From: Sphingomonas aracearum
Lineage (GTDB): Bacteria > Pseudomonadota > Alphaproteobacteria > Sphingomonadales > Sphingomonadaceae
Length of the DNA: 64,000 bases
Assembly: GCF_003345355.1 (NCBI RefSeq)
Contig: NZ_QQNB01000003.1
Coordinates: 186,001 to 250,000 of the forward strand
Reading direction: 5' to 3'
Shown: positions 22,991 to 31,568 of the stretch, in pieces
Layout of the letters: each line of letters opens with the position of its first letter
How positions within the stretch are numbered: the stretch's first letter is position 1
Made by a program: the position numbers and the translations under genes
Notes under the pieces: generated by a model
Databases searched by the model: none
What the model was told of the DNA's origin: nothing
What the model saw: the letters and a program-made list of their open reading frames with translations, nothing else

Positions 22991-23262
22991 GATCGTCGCC
23001 ACGCCGTCCACTCGCTGCCCCCCGGCGAATCGCGGATGGTGGCCTTGTTCCGTATCGACAATGATCGGGCAAGCGAATCCCGGCGCGGGCGGTGGAACAG
23101 GTCGCCTTGCCGCTGATGCCGGATGATCCGAATCAAGGTTGCGAACTAATTTGCCAACAATGCGTTGCGCCCTGTGGTCCCTTCCCCCTTTCGGGACTGG
23201 TGCCTTGTGCACGTACGGCACCGGCCGCGTCCGTTGGCAAGCGGCGCGGCCGAACCGTTTTG
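22991..23262. other. Intergenic region upstream of the truncated glycosyltransferase
   Basis: No gene is supported here. The stretch should contain the promoter of the truncated glycosyltransferase. Short frames run through it without ribosome sites, and no repeat or structured RNA was recognised. Confidence 0.4.
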
Positions 23263-23303
23263 CGGAAGGGTGGCCCGGGCAACGCGCCGCCCGGGCCCTT
23301 CCG
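23263..23303 (-). terminator. Terminator of the RcnB-like gene
   Basis: A long GC-rich hairpin (GGAAGGG and CCCGGGC arms pairing with GCCCGGG and CCCTTCC) begins at the stop codon on the minus strand. It is followed by GCAAAACGGTT, not by a T-run. Probably a factor-assisted or weak intrinsic terminator. Confidence 0.5.
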
Positions 23304-23810
23304 TCACCAGTAGAAGCCGCGGATCACGTCCACCACCACGCCGCGCCGGGTGTCGACCAGCACCACGTCGTCATAATGGCGGACCCAGCGCTGGTAGCCC
23401 GCCGTGGGCGCCAGGTGGTAGCGCCACGGATCGGAGATCACGTAGCGCGGACCCCAATAGCTGCCCGGAATGCGCACGCCGGGGCGGAAGGTCTGGTAGC
23501 GGAACGGCGCGCGCCAGTTGCCGCGGCTGTAGAGCGCGCGGTTGTTCTGCCGCCAGCCGCGCCAGTCGTCGCGGCCCCAGCGGCGGTTGCGGTCGGCCAC
23601 ATCCTCGCGATACTCCCGCCGGGCGTCCCGCACGTCGCGGCGCTCGTCGCGGATGTCGCGGCGGTCGCCACGGGCGTAGGCATCGCGCAGCTGGCGCTGC
23701 TCGCGGGCGATGTCGCGCCGGTCCCCCTGCAGTTCGCGATACGATTGCGCCTGCGCCACACCGGGCAGCAAGGCCGCGGCCATCAGCCCGCCCAGGATCA
23801 GTTTACGCAT
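23304..23810 (-). CDS. RcnB-like periplasmic protein
   Basis: A 168-residue exported protein. A clear signal peptide (MRKLILGGLMAAALLPGVAQA, cleavage after AQA) is followed by a highly charged Arg- and Asp-rich helical region. The C-terminal domain (PGVRIPGSYWGPRYVISDPW, then DDVVLVDTRRGVVVDVIRGFYW) is typical of the RcnB family. E. coli RcnB helps control nickel and cobalt levels in the periplasm, but the many alphaproteobacterial homologues are mostly uncharacterised, so metal handling is only a family-based guess. It is transcribed alone. Confidence 0.82.
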   Translation of the reverse strand: MRKLILGGLMAAALLPGVAQAQSYRELQGDRRDIAREQRQLRDAYARGDRRDIRDERRDVRDARREYREDVADRNRRWGRDDWRGWRQNNRALYSRGNWRAPFRYQTFRPGVRIPGSYWGPRYVISDPWRYHLAPTAGYQRWVRHYDDVVLVDTRRGVVVDVIRGFYW

Positions 23811-23948
23811 GGTCCAACTCCCTTCTCGAACATCGGCGACGGCGAAACGCCATCGACACTGCCGGTTGTAGAAGGGCTCAACTGAACCGGCCGAGAATGT
23901 GCCGGTCAGCCGCGCGAAAGGTTGGATCGCTCCCGAAAGGAAGCGGGA

Positions 23949-24440
23949 TCAGGGCGCGTCGCGAGTGTTGCCGCCCTGGCCGCCGCCGGCGCCGGCCGCG
24001 CCCACGGTGCCGATATTGCCGAACAGCTCCGAAAAGAAGCTGCGCTCACGCCCCAGCGTCGGCGTGGTCTTGCGCGAGGGGTCGATCGCCGCGATCTGCT
24101 CCACCCCGGTGCGGGCGATGCCGGTCACCGTGCCGTTGGCATCGAAGCTGACCTTCAGGGCCAGCTGGGTCGTCGCCTTGGGGTTGGTATAGGCAAGGTT
24201 GCGGCTGTCGCGGCCGAGATAATACCAGTCGCCCTGGTTGAACTGGCTGGCGAAGGTCGGCTTGCCGAGCACCGCCAGCACCGACTGGCGATTGTCCACC
24301 CCCGGCTGCACCGAGTTGATGAGGTCCACGTCCAGCACATAGCCCTGGTGCGAGCGAAGCGGCGCGCAGCCACCCGACAGGCCGCCGAAAAGCCCGGCGG
24401 CGGCGACGCCCAGCAACACACGGGCGGTTATCACGCGCAT
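23949..24440 (-). CDS. bamE: Outer-membrane assembly lipoprotein BamE (SmpA/OmlA)
   Basis: Component of the BAM machine that folds outer-membrane proteins, 163 residues. A signal peptide ends in a cysteine (GLFGGLSGGCAPLRSHQG) for lipid attachment. The SmpA/OmlA fold follows: LINSVQPGVDNRQSVLAVLGKPTF, then WYYLGRDSRNLAYTNPKAT and LKVSFDANGTVTGI. A Gly-rich tail is dispensable in the family. The chosen ATG follows AGGAGA by five bases; an upstream in-frame ATG lacks a signal peptide. It is divergent from the cytochrome bc1 chaperone gene, as often seen in alphaproteobacteria. Confidence 0.9.
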   Translation of the reverse strand: MRVITARVLLGVAAAGLFGGLSGGCAPLRSHQGYVLDVDLINSVQPGVDNRQSVLAVLGKPTFASQFNQGDWYYLGRDSRNLAYTNPKATTQLALKVSFDANGTVTGIARTGVEQIAAIDPSRKTTPTLGRERSFFSELFGNIGTVGAAGAGGGQGGNTRDAP

Positions 24441-24553
24441 CGAAATCTCCTGAGGGCCGGCCGTCCGAACGGGCGCCCACGTTGCATCATGCCCCGAACG
24501 CCTCAATATGCCGGGCATCGCGGCCAAACAAGGGCGCTTTGGAGGCTGGGGAC

Positions 24554-25054
24554 TTGGGTTTGTTCGGGTGGGGACGGAATAAGGAAGCGGGGCTGCCGCT
24601 ATACGATGCGGCGGTGGCGCGCGGGCGCGAGCCGCACTGGTACCTGCAAGGGGCGGTGCCGGATACGGTGGACGGCCGCTTCGACATGATCGCCGCGGTG
24701 CTGTCGCAGGTGCTGATCCGGCTGGAGCGGGAGCCGGCCGCGGCGCAGCTTGGCGTGTCCATCACCGAGCGGTTCGTGGACGACATGGACGGTCAGCTGC
24801 GTCAGGCGGGGATCGGCGACATCACCGTGGGCAAGCATATCGGCAAGATGATGAGCGCGCTGGGCGGGCGGCTCGGCGCCTATCGCCAGGGGATGGCGGA
24901 CGGCGACCTCGCCCCGGCGCTGGTGCGCAATTTGTATCGCGGCGCGGCGCCCGCGCCCGCGGCGGTGGCGCATGTCGAGGCGGGCCTGCGCGCGCTGCAC
25001 GATGCGCTTGCCGCGACGCCGCTGGAGGCTCTTGAAGGAGGCAGGCTGCCATGA
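24554..25054 (+). CDS. Ubiquinol-cytochrome c chaperone (CBP3/UQCC1 family)
   Basis: A 166-residue CBP3-family protein, which in mitochondria assists cytochrome b of the bc1 complex. Core segments are LPLYDAAVARGREPHWYLQGAVP, DTVDGRFDMIAAVLSQVLIRL, SITERFVDDMDGQLRQAGIGD and VGKHIGKMMSALGGRL. A TTG is proposed as start because GGAGG precedes it by eight bases and homology begins just after; an ATG 24 codons upstream has neither. The stop overlaps the yceD start (ATGA), so the pair forms one operon. Confidence 0.88.
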   Translation: MGLFGWGRNKEAGLPLYDAAVARGREPHWYLQGAVPDTVDGRFDMIAAVLSQVLIRLEREPAAAQLGVSITERFVDDMDGQLRQAGIGDITVGKHIGKMMSALGGRLGAYRQGMADGDLAPALVRNLYRGAAPAPAAVAHVEAGLRALHDALAATPLEALEGGRLP

Positions 25055-25578
25055 CCGACCCGGAATTCTCGCGCCCGCAGCGGCTGGACACGATCGGCGA
25101 CAGCGAGCGCACGGTGGAGATCGCGGCGGACGAGGCCGAGCGCCAGGCGCTCGCGCGGCGGTTCGGCCTGCGCTCCGTGGACCGGCTGGAGGCGCGCTTC
25201 GCGGTTCGGCGCGATGCCGGCGGCGTGGCGGCGCGGGGCCATGTGTCCGCCCGGGTGGTGCAGGCCTGCACCGTCACGGGCGATCCGCTGCCCGCGTCGG
25301 TGGAGGAGGACGTGCTGTTGCGCTTCGTCGCGGCCGGCGACGGAAGCGAGGAGGAAGTCGAGCTTGGCGAGGACGCGCTCGACACGATGGAGTTCACCGG
25401 CGGCGCAATCGACCTGGGAGAAGCGGCCGCCGAAACCATGGCGCTGGGCCTCGATCCGTACCCGCGTGGGGCGGACGCGGAGGAGAAGCTGCGCGCGGCA
25501 GGGGTGAAGAGCGAGGAGGAGGCCGGGCCGTTCGGCGCGCTGGCGGGGCTGAAGGATGCGCTGAACAGGAAGGGGTGA
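25051..25578 (+). CDS. yceD: YceD family protein (DUF177)
   Basis: A 175-residue protein of the YceD/DUF177 family. In plants and bacteria this family is tied to 23S rRNA accumulation. Conserved segments are ARVVQACTVTGDPLPASVEEDVLLRF (two halves: QACTVT and a hydrophobic beta strand), the acidic loop EEEVELGEDALDTMEF and DLGEAAAETMALGLDPYPRG. The C-terminus (GPFGALAGLKDALNRKG) is the usual family ending. In many bacteria it precedes rpmF; here a palindromic repeat and an opposing peptidase gene follow instead. Confidence 0.9.
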   Translation: MTDPEFSRPQRLDTIGDSERTVEIAADEAERQALARRFGLRSVDRLEARFAVRRDAGGVAARGHVSARVVQACTVTGDPLPASVEEDVLLRFVAAGDGSEEEVELGEDALDTMEFTGGAIDLGEAAAETMALGLDPYPRGADAEEKLRAAGVKSEEEAGPFGALAGLKDALNRKG

Positions 25579-25611
25579 GGCGCGCTGCGATGACCACCCT
25601 TTCGCCCAACA

Positions 25612-25758
25612 CCGTTCGTCCTGAGTAGCGATCGAGTAGCCCGTGAGGGCGTATCGAGAGCGCGTATCGAAGGACCGGGCAGGACGCGTGGCGGTGCTTC
25701 GATACGAGCCTTCGATACGCTGCTGCGCAGCTACTCGGTCTCTACTCAGCACGAACGG
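25612..25758. repeat. REP-like palindromic element, family A copy 1
   Basis: It begins CCGTTCGTCCTGAGTAG and ends CTACTCAGCACGAACGG, inverted repeats matching at 16 of 17 bases. Internal TATCGA-rich arms pair as well (CGTATCGAAGG with CCTTCGATACG). It lies between convergent yceD and the M23 peptidase gene. Related copies are at 39117 and 56227. Confidence 0.65.
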
Positions 25759-25788
25759 TTTGGGAGAGACGAGGCCGTCCCGAGACCC

Positions 25789-27327
25789 TCACCGCCCGCC
25801 CGGACGGATCCCCAGCAGGCCGGCGACCTTCGCCTTGAACGCGCGCAGGTCCTCGCCCGACAGCGCGGACACGCTGGCGAAGCTGAACGAGCGCGGGTTC
25901 ACCGCCGCGCCGTTCTTCCACACTTCCCAATGCAGATGCGGACCCGTGGACATGCCGGTGGAGCCGACAAAGCCGATCACCTGCCCGCGCGCGACGCGCT
26001 GGCCGGGGCGCACCGCGATGCGGCTCATATGGCCATAGCCCGAGGCGATGCCGCCGCCATGGGCGAGCTTCACGAAATTGCCGTAGCCGCTCGATCGGCC
26101 GGCGAACTGCACCACGCCGTCGATCGCGGCATAGATGGGCGAGCCCCAGGGCGCGGCGATGTCGAGCCCCTTGTGCATGCGCATGAAGCGCAGCAGCGGA
26201 TGCAGGCGCAGCCCGAAGCCGGAGCTGATCCGCCCGTTCACCGGCATGCCCATGAAGCCCTGCCGTTCGGACTTGCCGCTGGCATCCCACCAGGCGCCAT
26301 CGGTCCACTTGACCAGCTGCACGCGGCGGCGGCCCTGATCGAGGCCGGCGAACAGCAGCGCGCCGGTCTGCGTCTCGCCGGTTGCGGCACGGGCGTGTTC
26401 GAGGATGATGTCGAAACTGTCGGCGGCACCTACGTCGCTGCCGATCGAGACACGGCTCGCGATCGCCTTGATATATTGCTCCACCGCCTTGGCCGGCACG
26501 CCGGCGGCGCGGGCGGAGCGGTACAGGCTGGAGCCGACCAGCCCCTGGATGCGCAGGGGCGTGCGGTCCACCGCGATGACCTGTCGCGCCAGGTTCAGCG
26601 ATCCGCCGGCGGTGCGCCGCAGCGAGAGGTTGAGGTCGAAGCGGGCGCGGAAGGCGAGCTGTTCCAGCGGGCGGGCCACGGTGCGGCTCGGGCGGCGGCC
26701 CAGCGTCATGTCGATGCGCGTGCCCGGGCGGATGTCGGCCAGCGGCACCGCGTCGGCGACCAGCGCGGCGGCGCGCGCGGCATCCTCGCGGCCGACGCCG
26801 GCGCGCTGCAGCAGGGCGGTGAGGTCGTCGCCCTCGCCGAGCGTCGCAGTGAGGTCCACCTGCGGGCGTTCCGGTGTTTCGGCGAGCGGCGCGACCAGGT
26901 CGTTGGCCGCCATGCGCCGGCCGGTGTCCGCGCCCCAGGCGAGCGGGGCGATGCCTTGCGCGCGCACTTCGTCATAGTCCTTGCCGGCGAGCGGAGGGGC
27001 GGCGCCCGCATCGATCGGCACGATGCCGGGGTTGAGCGACCAGGCGGCGGCCATCAGCCCCAGGCAGGTGGCCAGCCCACGCCACCAGTCGCGCGAGCCG
27101 ATCTGGCTGCCGAGATCGGGCGTCCAGTCGATCGCGGCAGCCCTTGCCCGCAGCTTGTCCTGCCAGCCGAGTTCGGCCGCAAACACCGGCGCGCGGCCGA
27201 AGCGCAGCGCGGACGTGCCGCCGGCCGTTTCCAGCCCGAGATCGTTACGCAAGAACAAGGCGGTCTTCGGCCCCCGTCGATCGCCGAACTCCCCCCGGCG
27301 TGGGTGGCAGCGTTGTGGGGGCAACAT
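25789..27327 (-). CDS. M23-family metallopeptidase (LytM domain), membrane-anchored
   Basis: Envelope peptidase acting on peptidoglycan crosslinks, or an amidase activator, about 512 residues. One membrane segment (WRGLATCLGLMAAAWSLNPG) lies near residue 85. A LysM/OapA-like region follows (DDLTALLQRAGVGREDAAR), then a beta-rich middle. The C-terminal M23 domain holds all zinc ligands: HKGLD (His, Asp), GYGHMS and GPHLHWEV (HxH). The start is uncertain: the ATG given begins 18 residues of poor quality, and a TTG near LFLRNDLGLE could be used. A phage origin is unlikely. Confidence 0.88.
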   Translation of the reverse strand: MLPPQRCHPRRGEFGDRRGPKTALFLRNDLGLETAGGTSALRFGRAPVFAAELGWQDKLRARAAAIDWTPDLGSQIGSRDWWRGLATCLGLMAAAWSLNPGIVPIDAGAAPPLAGKDYDEVRAQGIAPLAWGADTGRRMAANDLVAPLAETPERPQVDLTATLGEGDDLTALLQRAGVGREDAARAAALVADAVPLADIRPGTRIDMTLGRRPSRTVARPLEQLAFRARFDLNLSLRRTAGGSLNLARQVIAVDRTPLRIQGLVGSSLYRSARAAGVPAKAVEQYIKAIASRVSIGSDVGAADSFDIILEHARAATGETQTGALLFAGLDQGRRRVQLVKWTDGAWWDASGKSERQGFMGMPVNGRISSGFGLRLHPLLRFMRMHKGLDIAAPWGSPIYAAIDGVVQFAGRSSGYGNFVKLAHGGGIASGYGHMSRIAVRPGQRVARGQVIGFVGSTGMSTGPHLHWEVWKNGAAVNPRSFSFASVSALSGEDLRAFKAKVAGLLGIRPGGR

Positions 27328-27453
27328 CCTAAAGTCAAATTAACCCGCCCGGCCCGCGCGGCGAGCCGTGGCGGGCGGGCGACAAGCTGCCGCATTGATT
27401 CCGCGCGATAACTTTCCGGCGCACGCCCATTGCGCCAGCGGCCCCGGTGCCCG

Positions 27454-29976
27454 ATGTTGGCTTTCGTGAAACACGCGTTCGCCGAACGCCCGGTAACGGC
27501 GGTGCTTGGGCCGACCAATACGGGCAAGACGCATCTCGCCGTTGAGCGGCTGTGTGGCCATTCCAGCGGGATGATCGGCTTCCCGCTGCGCCTGCTGGCG
27601 CGCGAGGTCTATGACCGGGTGGTCAGGATCAAGGGCGCGCATCAGGTGGCGCTGATCACCGGCGAGGAAAAGATCGTGCCGTCGCAGGCGCGCTGGTTCC
27701 TGTGCACCGCCGAAAGCATGCCGCTGGACCGCGAGTTCGCGTTCGTCGGGCTGGACGAGGCACAGCTCGGCGCCGATCCGGAGCGCGGCCACGTGTTCAC
27801 CGACCGCCTGCTGCGCGCGCGCGGGCGCGAGGAGACGATGATCCTCGGCTCCGAGGCGCTGCGCCCGATGCTGCAGAAGCTGGTTCCCGATGCCGAGATC
27901 ATCGGGCGGCCGCGTTTCTCCACGCTGAGCTATGCGGGCGCCAAGAAGATCAGCCGCCTGCCCAAGCGCTCGGCGATCGTCGCGTTCAGTGCCGAGGAGG
28001 TCTATGCCGTGGCCGAGATGCTGCGGCGCTTGCGCGGCGGCGCGGCGGTGGTGATGGGCGCGCTGTCCCCGCGCACGCGCAACGCGCAGGTGGCGATGTT
28101 CCAGGCGGGCGAGGTGGATTACCTCGTCGCCACGGACGCGATCGGCATGGGGCTGAACATGGACGTGGCCCATGTCGCCTTCGCCAGCCTGACCAAGTTC
28201 GACGGCCGCCGCACGCGCCGGCTGACGGTGGCGGAAATGGCGCAGATCGCGGGCCGCGCCGGGCGTCATCAGCGCGACGGCACCTTCGGCGGCGTGGCCG
28301 AGGAAGGCCCGGGCGCCTTCACGCCGGAAGAAGTGATGGCGATCGAGGGGCATCATTTCCCCAAGCTCGACTTCCTCTACTGGCGCGAAGGCGAGCCCGA
28401 TTTCGCCAGCGTGGATGCGCTGATCGACAGCCTGGAGCGTCGCCCCGACAATCCGGTCCTGCGCGCCGCGCCGCAGGCGGTGGACCTGGCCGTGCTCAAG
28501 CGGCTGGCGGAGGAAGACTGGGTGCGCGCGCGGGCGCGTGGGGTGACGATGGTCAAGCGGCTATGGGCGGCGTGCGGCCTGCCCGATTTCCGCAAGCTCG
28601 GCGTCGATCCGCATGCGCGCTTCGTCGGCCGGCTGTTCGGGCATTTGTCCGAAGGGCTCGGCCATGTGCCGCACCATTGGTTCGCCGAGGAGATCGCCCG
28701 GCTGGACCGGGTCGACGGCGATGTCGAGACGATCGCCGGCCGCATCGCCGCGGCGCGCAGCTGGGCCTATATCGCGCATCGCAGCGACTGGCTCGCCGAT
28801 CCCGCGCATTGGGCCGAGCGCACCCGCGCGATCGAGGAGCGCCTGTCCGACGCGCTGCATGCCAGCCTCACGCAGCGTTTCGTCGACAAGCGCACCACCT
28901 TGCTCATGCGGCAGATCGGCGCCGACCCGCGCGCGCTGCCCGTGGTCGTCGGCGACGAGGGCGAGGTGATGGTGGAGGACCATCCGATCGGCCGGCTGGA
29001 GGGCTTCCGCTTCATCGTCGCGCCGGACGCGCGCCATTCGGACAAGCGCCTGCTGCTCGCCGCGGCCGAGCGCCGGCTGACCGACGAGCGGGCCAAGCGC
29101 GCCGCCGCCCTGCTGGAGGCGCCGGACGAGGCCTTCTCGCTCGATCTGCGCGCCGGCGCCCGACCGACGCTGGCCTGGCACGCGCTGGCGGTGGCGACGC
29201 TGGCGCCCGGCCCGTCGCTGGCGCGGCCGCGGGTGGTGCTCGACAAGGCGCTGGACGTGCTCGACCGGCAACTCCTCGCCAAGGTGCAGGCGAAGCTGGA
29301 TGCATGGCTGGCCGATGCGATCAGGCGCCGCGTGCCGGGCCTGCCCGCGCTGGAACGGCTGGCGCGCGATCCGGAGGCGGGGCCGGCGCTGCGCGCGACC
29401 GCGGCGGCGCTGCTGGGGGGCGGCGGGTTCGCGGCGCGCCATGCCCTGCGCGAGTCGGTGGACGCGCTCGATCTCCCTGCGCGCAAGCGGTTGCGACAGG
29501 CGGGCGTGACGATCGGGGCGCTGGACCTGTTCGATCCGCGCCTCCTGAAGCCGCAGGCCGCCGCGTGGCGACGCGCATTGCTGGCCGCAGCGGAAGGCTG
29601 CGCGATCGGCGAGGGACCGCCCGAGGGCGCCACCGTGCTGCCGCGGCAGGCGCCCGCCGCCATCCCGGTGCACGGCTTTCGCACGTTCGGCGGGCAGGCG
29701 ATCCGCGTCGATCTGGTGGAGCGGCTCGCGCATGCCGCGTTCGAGGGCAGGGCGGGGCGCAAGCCGTTCGCGCCCGAGCCGGCGCTCGTCACCTCGCTGG
29801 GGCTCGCGCCCGACACGCTGGGTCGGCTGATGGCGCAGCTCGGCTTCCGGGCCGCCCCGCCGCTGGAGGGGCAGCCGCGCTGGACGTGGAAGGGCCGCGC
29901 GGCGGTGCCGGTCGCCCCGGTGCGCGCGAGGCCCGACAATGCGTTTGCCGCGCTGGCCGGATGGCGCGATGGCTGA
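27454..29976 (+). CDS. SUV3-like superfamily 2 RNA helicase
   Basis: An 840-residue helicase resembling mitochondrial SUV3 and conserved in alphaproteobacteria. Motifs are Walker A (GPTNTGKTHLA), DEAQ (FVGLDEAQLG), TGEEKIVP, and motifs V and VI (ATDAIGMGLNMD; MAQIAGRAGRHQRDG). The C-terminal half is alpha-helical, low-complexity and family-specific. The likely role is RNA unwinding during decay. The ATG of MLAFVKHAFAERP was chosen; a TTG eight codons earlier is open but less likely. The S4-domain gene starts inside its last codons, so the two are coupled. Confidence 0.9.
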   Translation: MLAFVKHAFAERPVTAVLGPTNTGKTHLAVERLCGHSSGMIGFPLRLLAREVYDRVVRIKGAHQVALITGEEKIVPSQARWFLCTAESMPLDREFAFVGLDEAQLGADPERGHVFTDRLLRARGREETMILGSEALRPMLQKLVPDAEIIGRPRFSTLSYAGAKKISRLPKRSAIVAFSAEEVYAVAEMLRRLRGGAAVVMGALSPRTRNAQVAMFQAGEVDYLVATDAIGMGLNMDVAHVAFASLTKFDGRRTRRLTVAEMAQIAGRAGRHQRDGTFGGVAEEGPGAFTPEEVMAIEGHHFPKLDFLYWREGEPDFASVDALIDSLERRPDNPVLRAAPQAVDLAVLKRLAEEDWVRARARGVTMVKRLWAACGLPDFRKLGVDPHARFVGRLFGHLSEGLGHVPHHWFAEEIARLDRVDGDVETIAGRIAAARSWAYIAHRSDWLADPAHWAERTRAIEERLSDALHASLTQRFVDKRTTLLMRQIGADPRALPVVVGDEGEVMVEDHPIGRLEGFRFIVAPDARHSDKRLLLAAAERRLTDERAKRAAALLEAPDEAFSLDLRAGARPTLAWHALAVATLAPGPSLARPRVVLDKALDVLDRQLLAKVQAKLDAWLADAIRRRVPGLPALERLARDPEAGPALRATAAALLGGGGFAARHALRESVDALDLPARKRLRQAGVTIGALDLFDPRLLKPQAAAWRRALLAAAEGCAIGEGPPEGATVLPRQAPAAIPVHGFRTFGGQAIRVDLVERLAHAAFEGRAGRKPFAPEPALVTSLGLAPDTLGRLMAQLGFRAAPPLEGQPRWTWKGRAAVPVAPVRARPDNAFAALAGWRDG

Positions 29977-30280
29977 AAAGGCCGGTGCCGGGGATGCCAT
30001 GCGGCTCGACCGTTTCCTGTGGTTCGCGCGGCTGGTGAAGACGCGCAGCCTCGCGCAGTTGCTGGCGGAAGAGGGGCATCTGCGCATCGACGGGCGGCCG
30101 ATCGACCGCGCGCATTGCCCGGTGCGCGTGGGCAACGTGCTGAGCTTTCCCCTGGCCGGCCAGGTGCGCGCGCTCAGGGTGGAAGCGCTGCCTCCGCGCC
30201 GCGGCCCGGCGCCCGAGGCGCGCGCCTGCTATACCGATCTGCTGGCTGATAACGGCTCGCAAGCGGAACCCGGTGATTGA
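29969..30280 (+). CDS. S4-domain RNA-binding protein (Hsp15-like)
   Basis: A 103-residue protein consisting of one S4 RNA-binding domain: MRLDRFLWFARLVKTRSLAQ, then EEGHLRIDGRPIDRAHCPVRVGNVLSF. E. coli Hsp15 binds stalled 50S subunits carrying nascent chains. The C-terminal tail is shorter and more acidic than in Hsp15. Overlap of eight bases with the helicase gene and the common helicase-S4-fdxA-carD order in alphaproteobacteria suggest a link to RNA metabolism. Confidence 0.9.
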   Translation: MAEKAGAGDAMRLDRFLWFARLVKTRSLAQLLAEEGHLRIDGRPIDRAHCPVRVGNVLSFPLAGQVRALRVEALPPRRGPAPEARACYTDLLADNGSQAEPGD

Positions 30281-30340
30281 CGCGTGCGTCCCTCCGGGCT
30301 TAGCAGCGCACGTATTCGTGCTGGGAGCCGTTGAAAGCCA

Positions 30341-30682
30341 ATGACCTACGTCGTCACCGACGCCTGCATCCGTTGCAAGTACATGGACTGCGTGGAGGTG
30401 TGCCCCGTGGATTGCTTCTACGAGGGCGAGAACATGCTGGTCATCAATCCCAGCGAGTGCATCGATTGCGGCGTGTGCGAGCCCGAATGCCCGGCCGAAG
30501 CGATCCTGCCCGACACCGAATCCGGCCTGGAACAATGGATGGAGCTGAACGCGACCTTCTCCGCGCAATGGCCCAACGTCACGCGCAAGCTGGACCAGAC
30601 TCCGCCCGACGCCGACGAGCACAAGGGCCAGGACGGCAAGTACGACAAGTATTTCTCGCCGGAGCCCGGCGCCGGCGACTGA
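30341..30682 (+). CDS. fdxA: 7Fe ferredoxin FdxA
   Basis: A 113-residue low-potential electron carrier with one [3Fe-4S] and one [4Fe-4S] cluster. The first cluster motif is in [21 protein letters not shown] and the second in [16 protein letters not shown], each with Cys spacing of the FdxA group. The C-terminal 50 residues ([18 protein letters not shown] onward) are the standard extension of this subtype. It is conserved next to carD in alphaproteobacteria. A GC hairpin follows the stop. Confidence 0.95.
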   Translation: MTYVVTDACIRCKYMDCVEVCPVDCFYEGENMLVINPSECIDCGVCEPECPAEAILPDTESGLEQWMELNATFSAQWPNVTRKLDQTPPDADEHKGQDGKYDKYFSPEPGAGD

Positions 30683-30689
30683 GCGCTCC

Positions 30690-30707
30690 CGCCGCGCTGG
30701 CGCGGCG
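30690..30707 (+). terminator. Hairpin after fdxA
   Basis: CGCCGCGC-TG-GCGCGGCG, a perfect short hairpin eight bases after the fdxA stop, without a T-run. It may stabilise or end the transcript. Confidence 0.4.
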
Positions 30708-30910
30708 TGTCGGTTCCGTACAATCCTAGGGCAGGCAGGCTGCCCTATCCGGCATGATAAGACTCGCAATTTTGTTGCGAAGCTGTTAGATAGCGCGCCG
30801 ACGGCAGCGCTTGACGCCTGTCGCCCTGGAGACAGTTCAGAACCATTCGCTCCCCGGCGCCGTCCTGGCGCCCCTTCCGGAGCGCCGTACACGTGAAAGG
30901 CTTACCGCAT

Positions 30911-31444
30911 ATGGCTGCCAAGGCGCTGTCCTTCGATGTCGGTGATTACGTTGTCTATCCCAAGCATGGTGTCGGCCGTGTGATCGAGCTGCAGAAGCAG
31001 GAGATCGCCGGCATGCAGCTCGAACTCTATGTGCTGCGCTTCGAGAAAGAGAAGATGACGCTGCGCGTTCCGACCAACAAGGCGGAGTCCGTCGGCATGC
31101 GCAAGCTCTCCTCGGACAAGACGCTGCGCGAGGCGCTGGACACGCTCACCGGCAAGCCGAAGGTGAAGCGCACCATGTGGTCGCGCCGGGCGCAGGAATA
31201 TGAGGCGAAGATCAACTCGGGCGACCTCGTGTCCATCGCCGAGGTGGTGCGCGACCTGTTCCGCGCCGAGGACCAGCCCGAGCAGAGCTATTCCGAGCGC
31301 CAGATCTTCGAAGGCGCCGCCAGCCGCCTGGCGCGCGAGCTCGCCGCGATGGAGGAGCTGGAAGAGCCGAAGGCGCTGGAGAAGATCCTCGACATCCTGC
31401 GCAAGGCCGCCGCGATCCACAACAAGGACAAGGCCGTCGCGTGA
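30911..31444 (+). CDS. carD: CarD-family transcription regulator
   Basis: A 177-residue RNA-polymerase-binding protein. It has the Tudor-like RNAP interaction domain (FDVGDYVVYPKHGVGRVIELQ, then YVLRFEKEKMTLRVPTNKA) at residues 5-65. The helical C-terminal domain contacts promoter DNA (WSRRAQEYEAKINSGDLVSI and QSYSERQIFEGAASRLARE). Rhizobial and mycobacterial CarD proteins stabilise open complexes at rRNA and other promoters. An ATG was chosen; a GTG six codons upstream is also open. An intrinsic terminator follows. Confidence 0.95.
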   Translation: MAAKALSFDVGDYVVYPKHGVGRVIELQKQEIAGMQLELYVLRFEKEKMTLRVPTNKAESVGMRKLSSDKTLREALDTLTGKPKVKRTMWSRRAQEYEAKINSGDLVSIAEVVRDLFRAEDQPEQSYSERQIFEGAASRLARELAAMEELEEPKALEKILDILRKAAAIHNKDKAVA

Positions 31445-31480
31445 CGGCGACTGCCTGACGCGAGGCACGGCCTGTGCTAG

Positions 31481-31513
31481 AAGGGGCGGCCCGGCGACGG
31501 GTCGCCCCTTTTC
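31481..31513 (+). terminator. Intrinsic terminator of carD
   Basis: AAGGGGCG pairs with CGCCCCTT around a GC-rich loop and is followed by TTTTCC. It lies 37 bp after the carD stop. Confidence 0.8.
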
Positions 31514-31568
31514 CATTGCCTCTGGCGGAGGCTGTGTTTTAGGACGGCAATACACAGGGAGAAGAACC

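Noticed and set aside
24482..24553. Upstream ATG for the cytochrome bc1 chaperone
   Set aside because: It has no ribosome site and the extra 24 residues are not family-like; the TTG with GGAGG fits better.
30285..30340. Possible tRNA or riboswitch before fdxA
   Set aside because: No cloverleaf or known aptamer pattern could be built; the gap looks like an ordinary promoter and leader.
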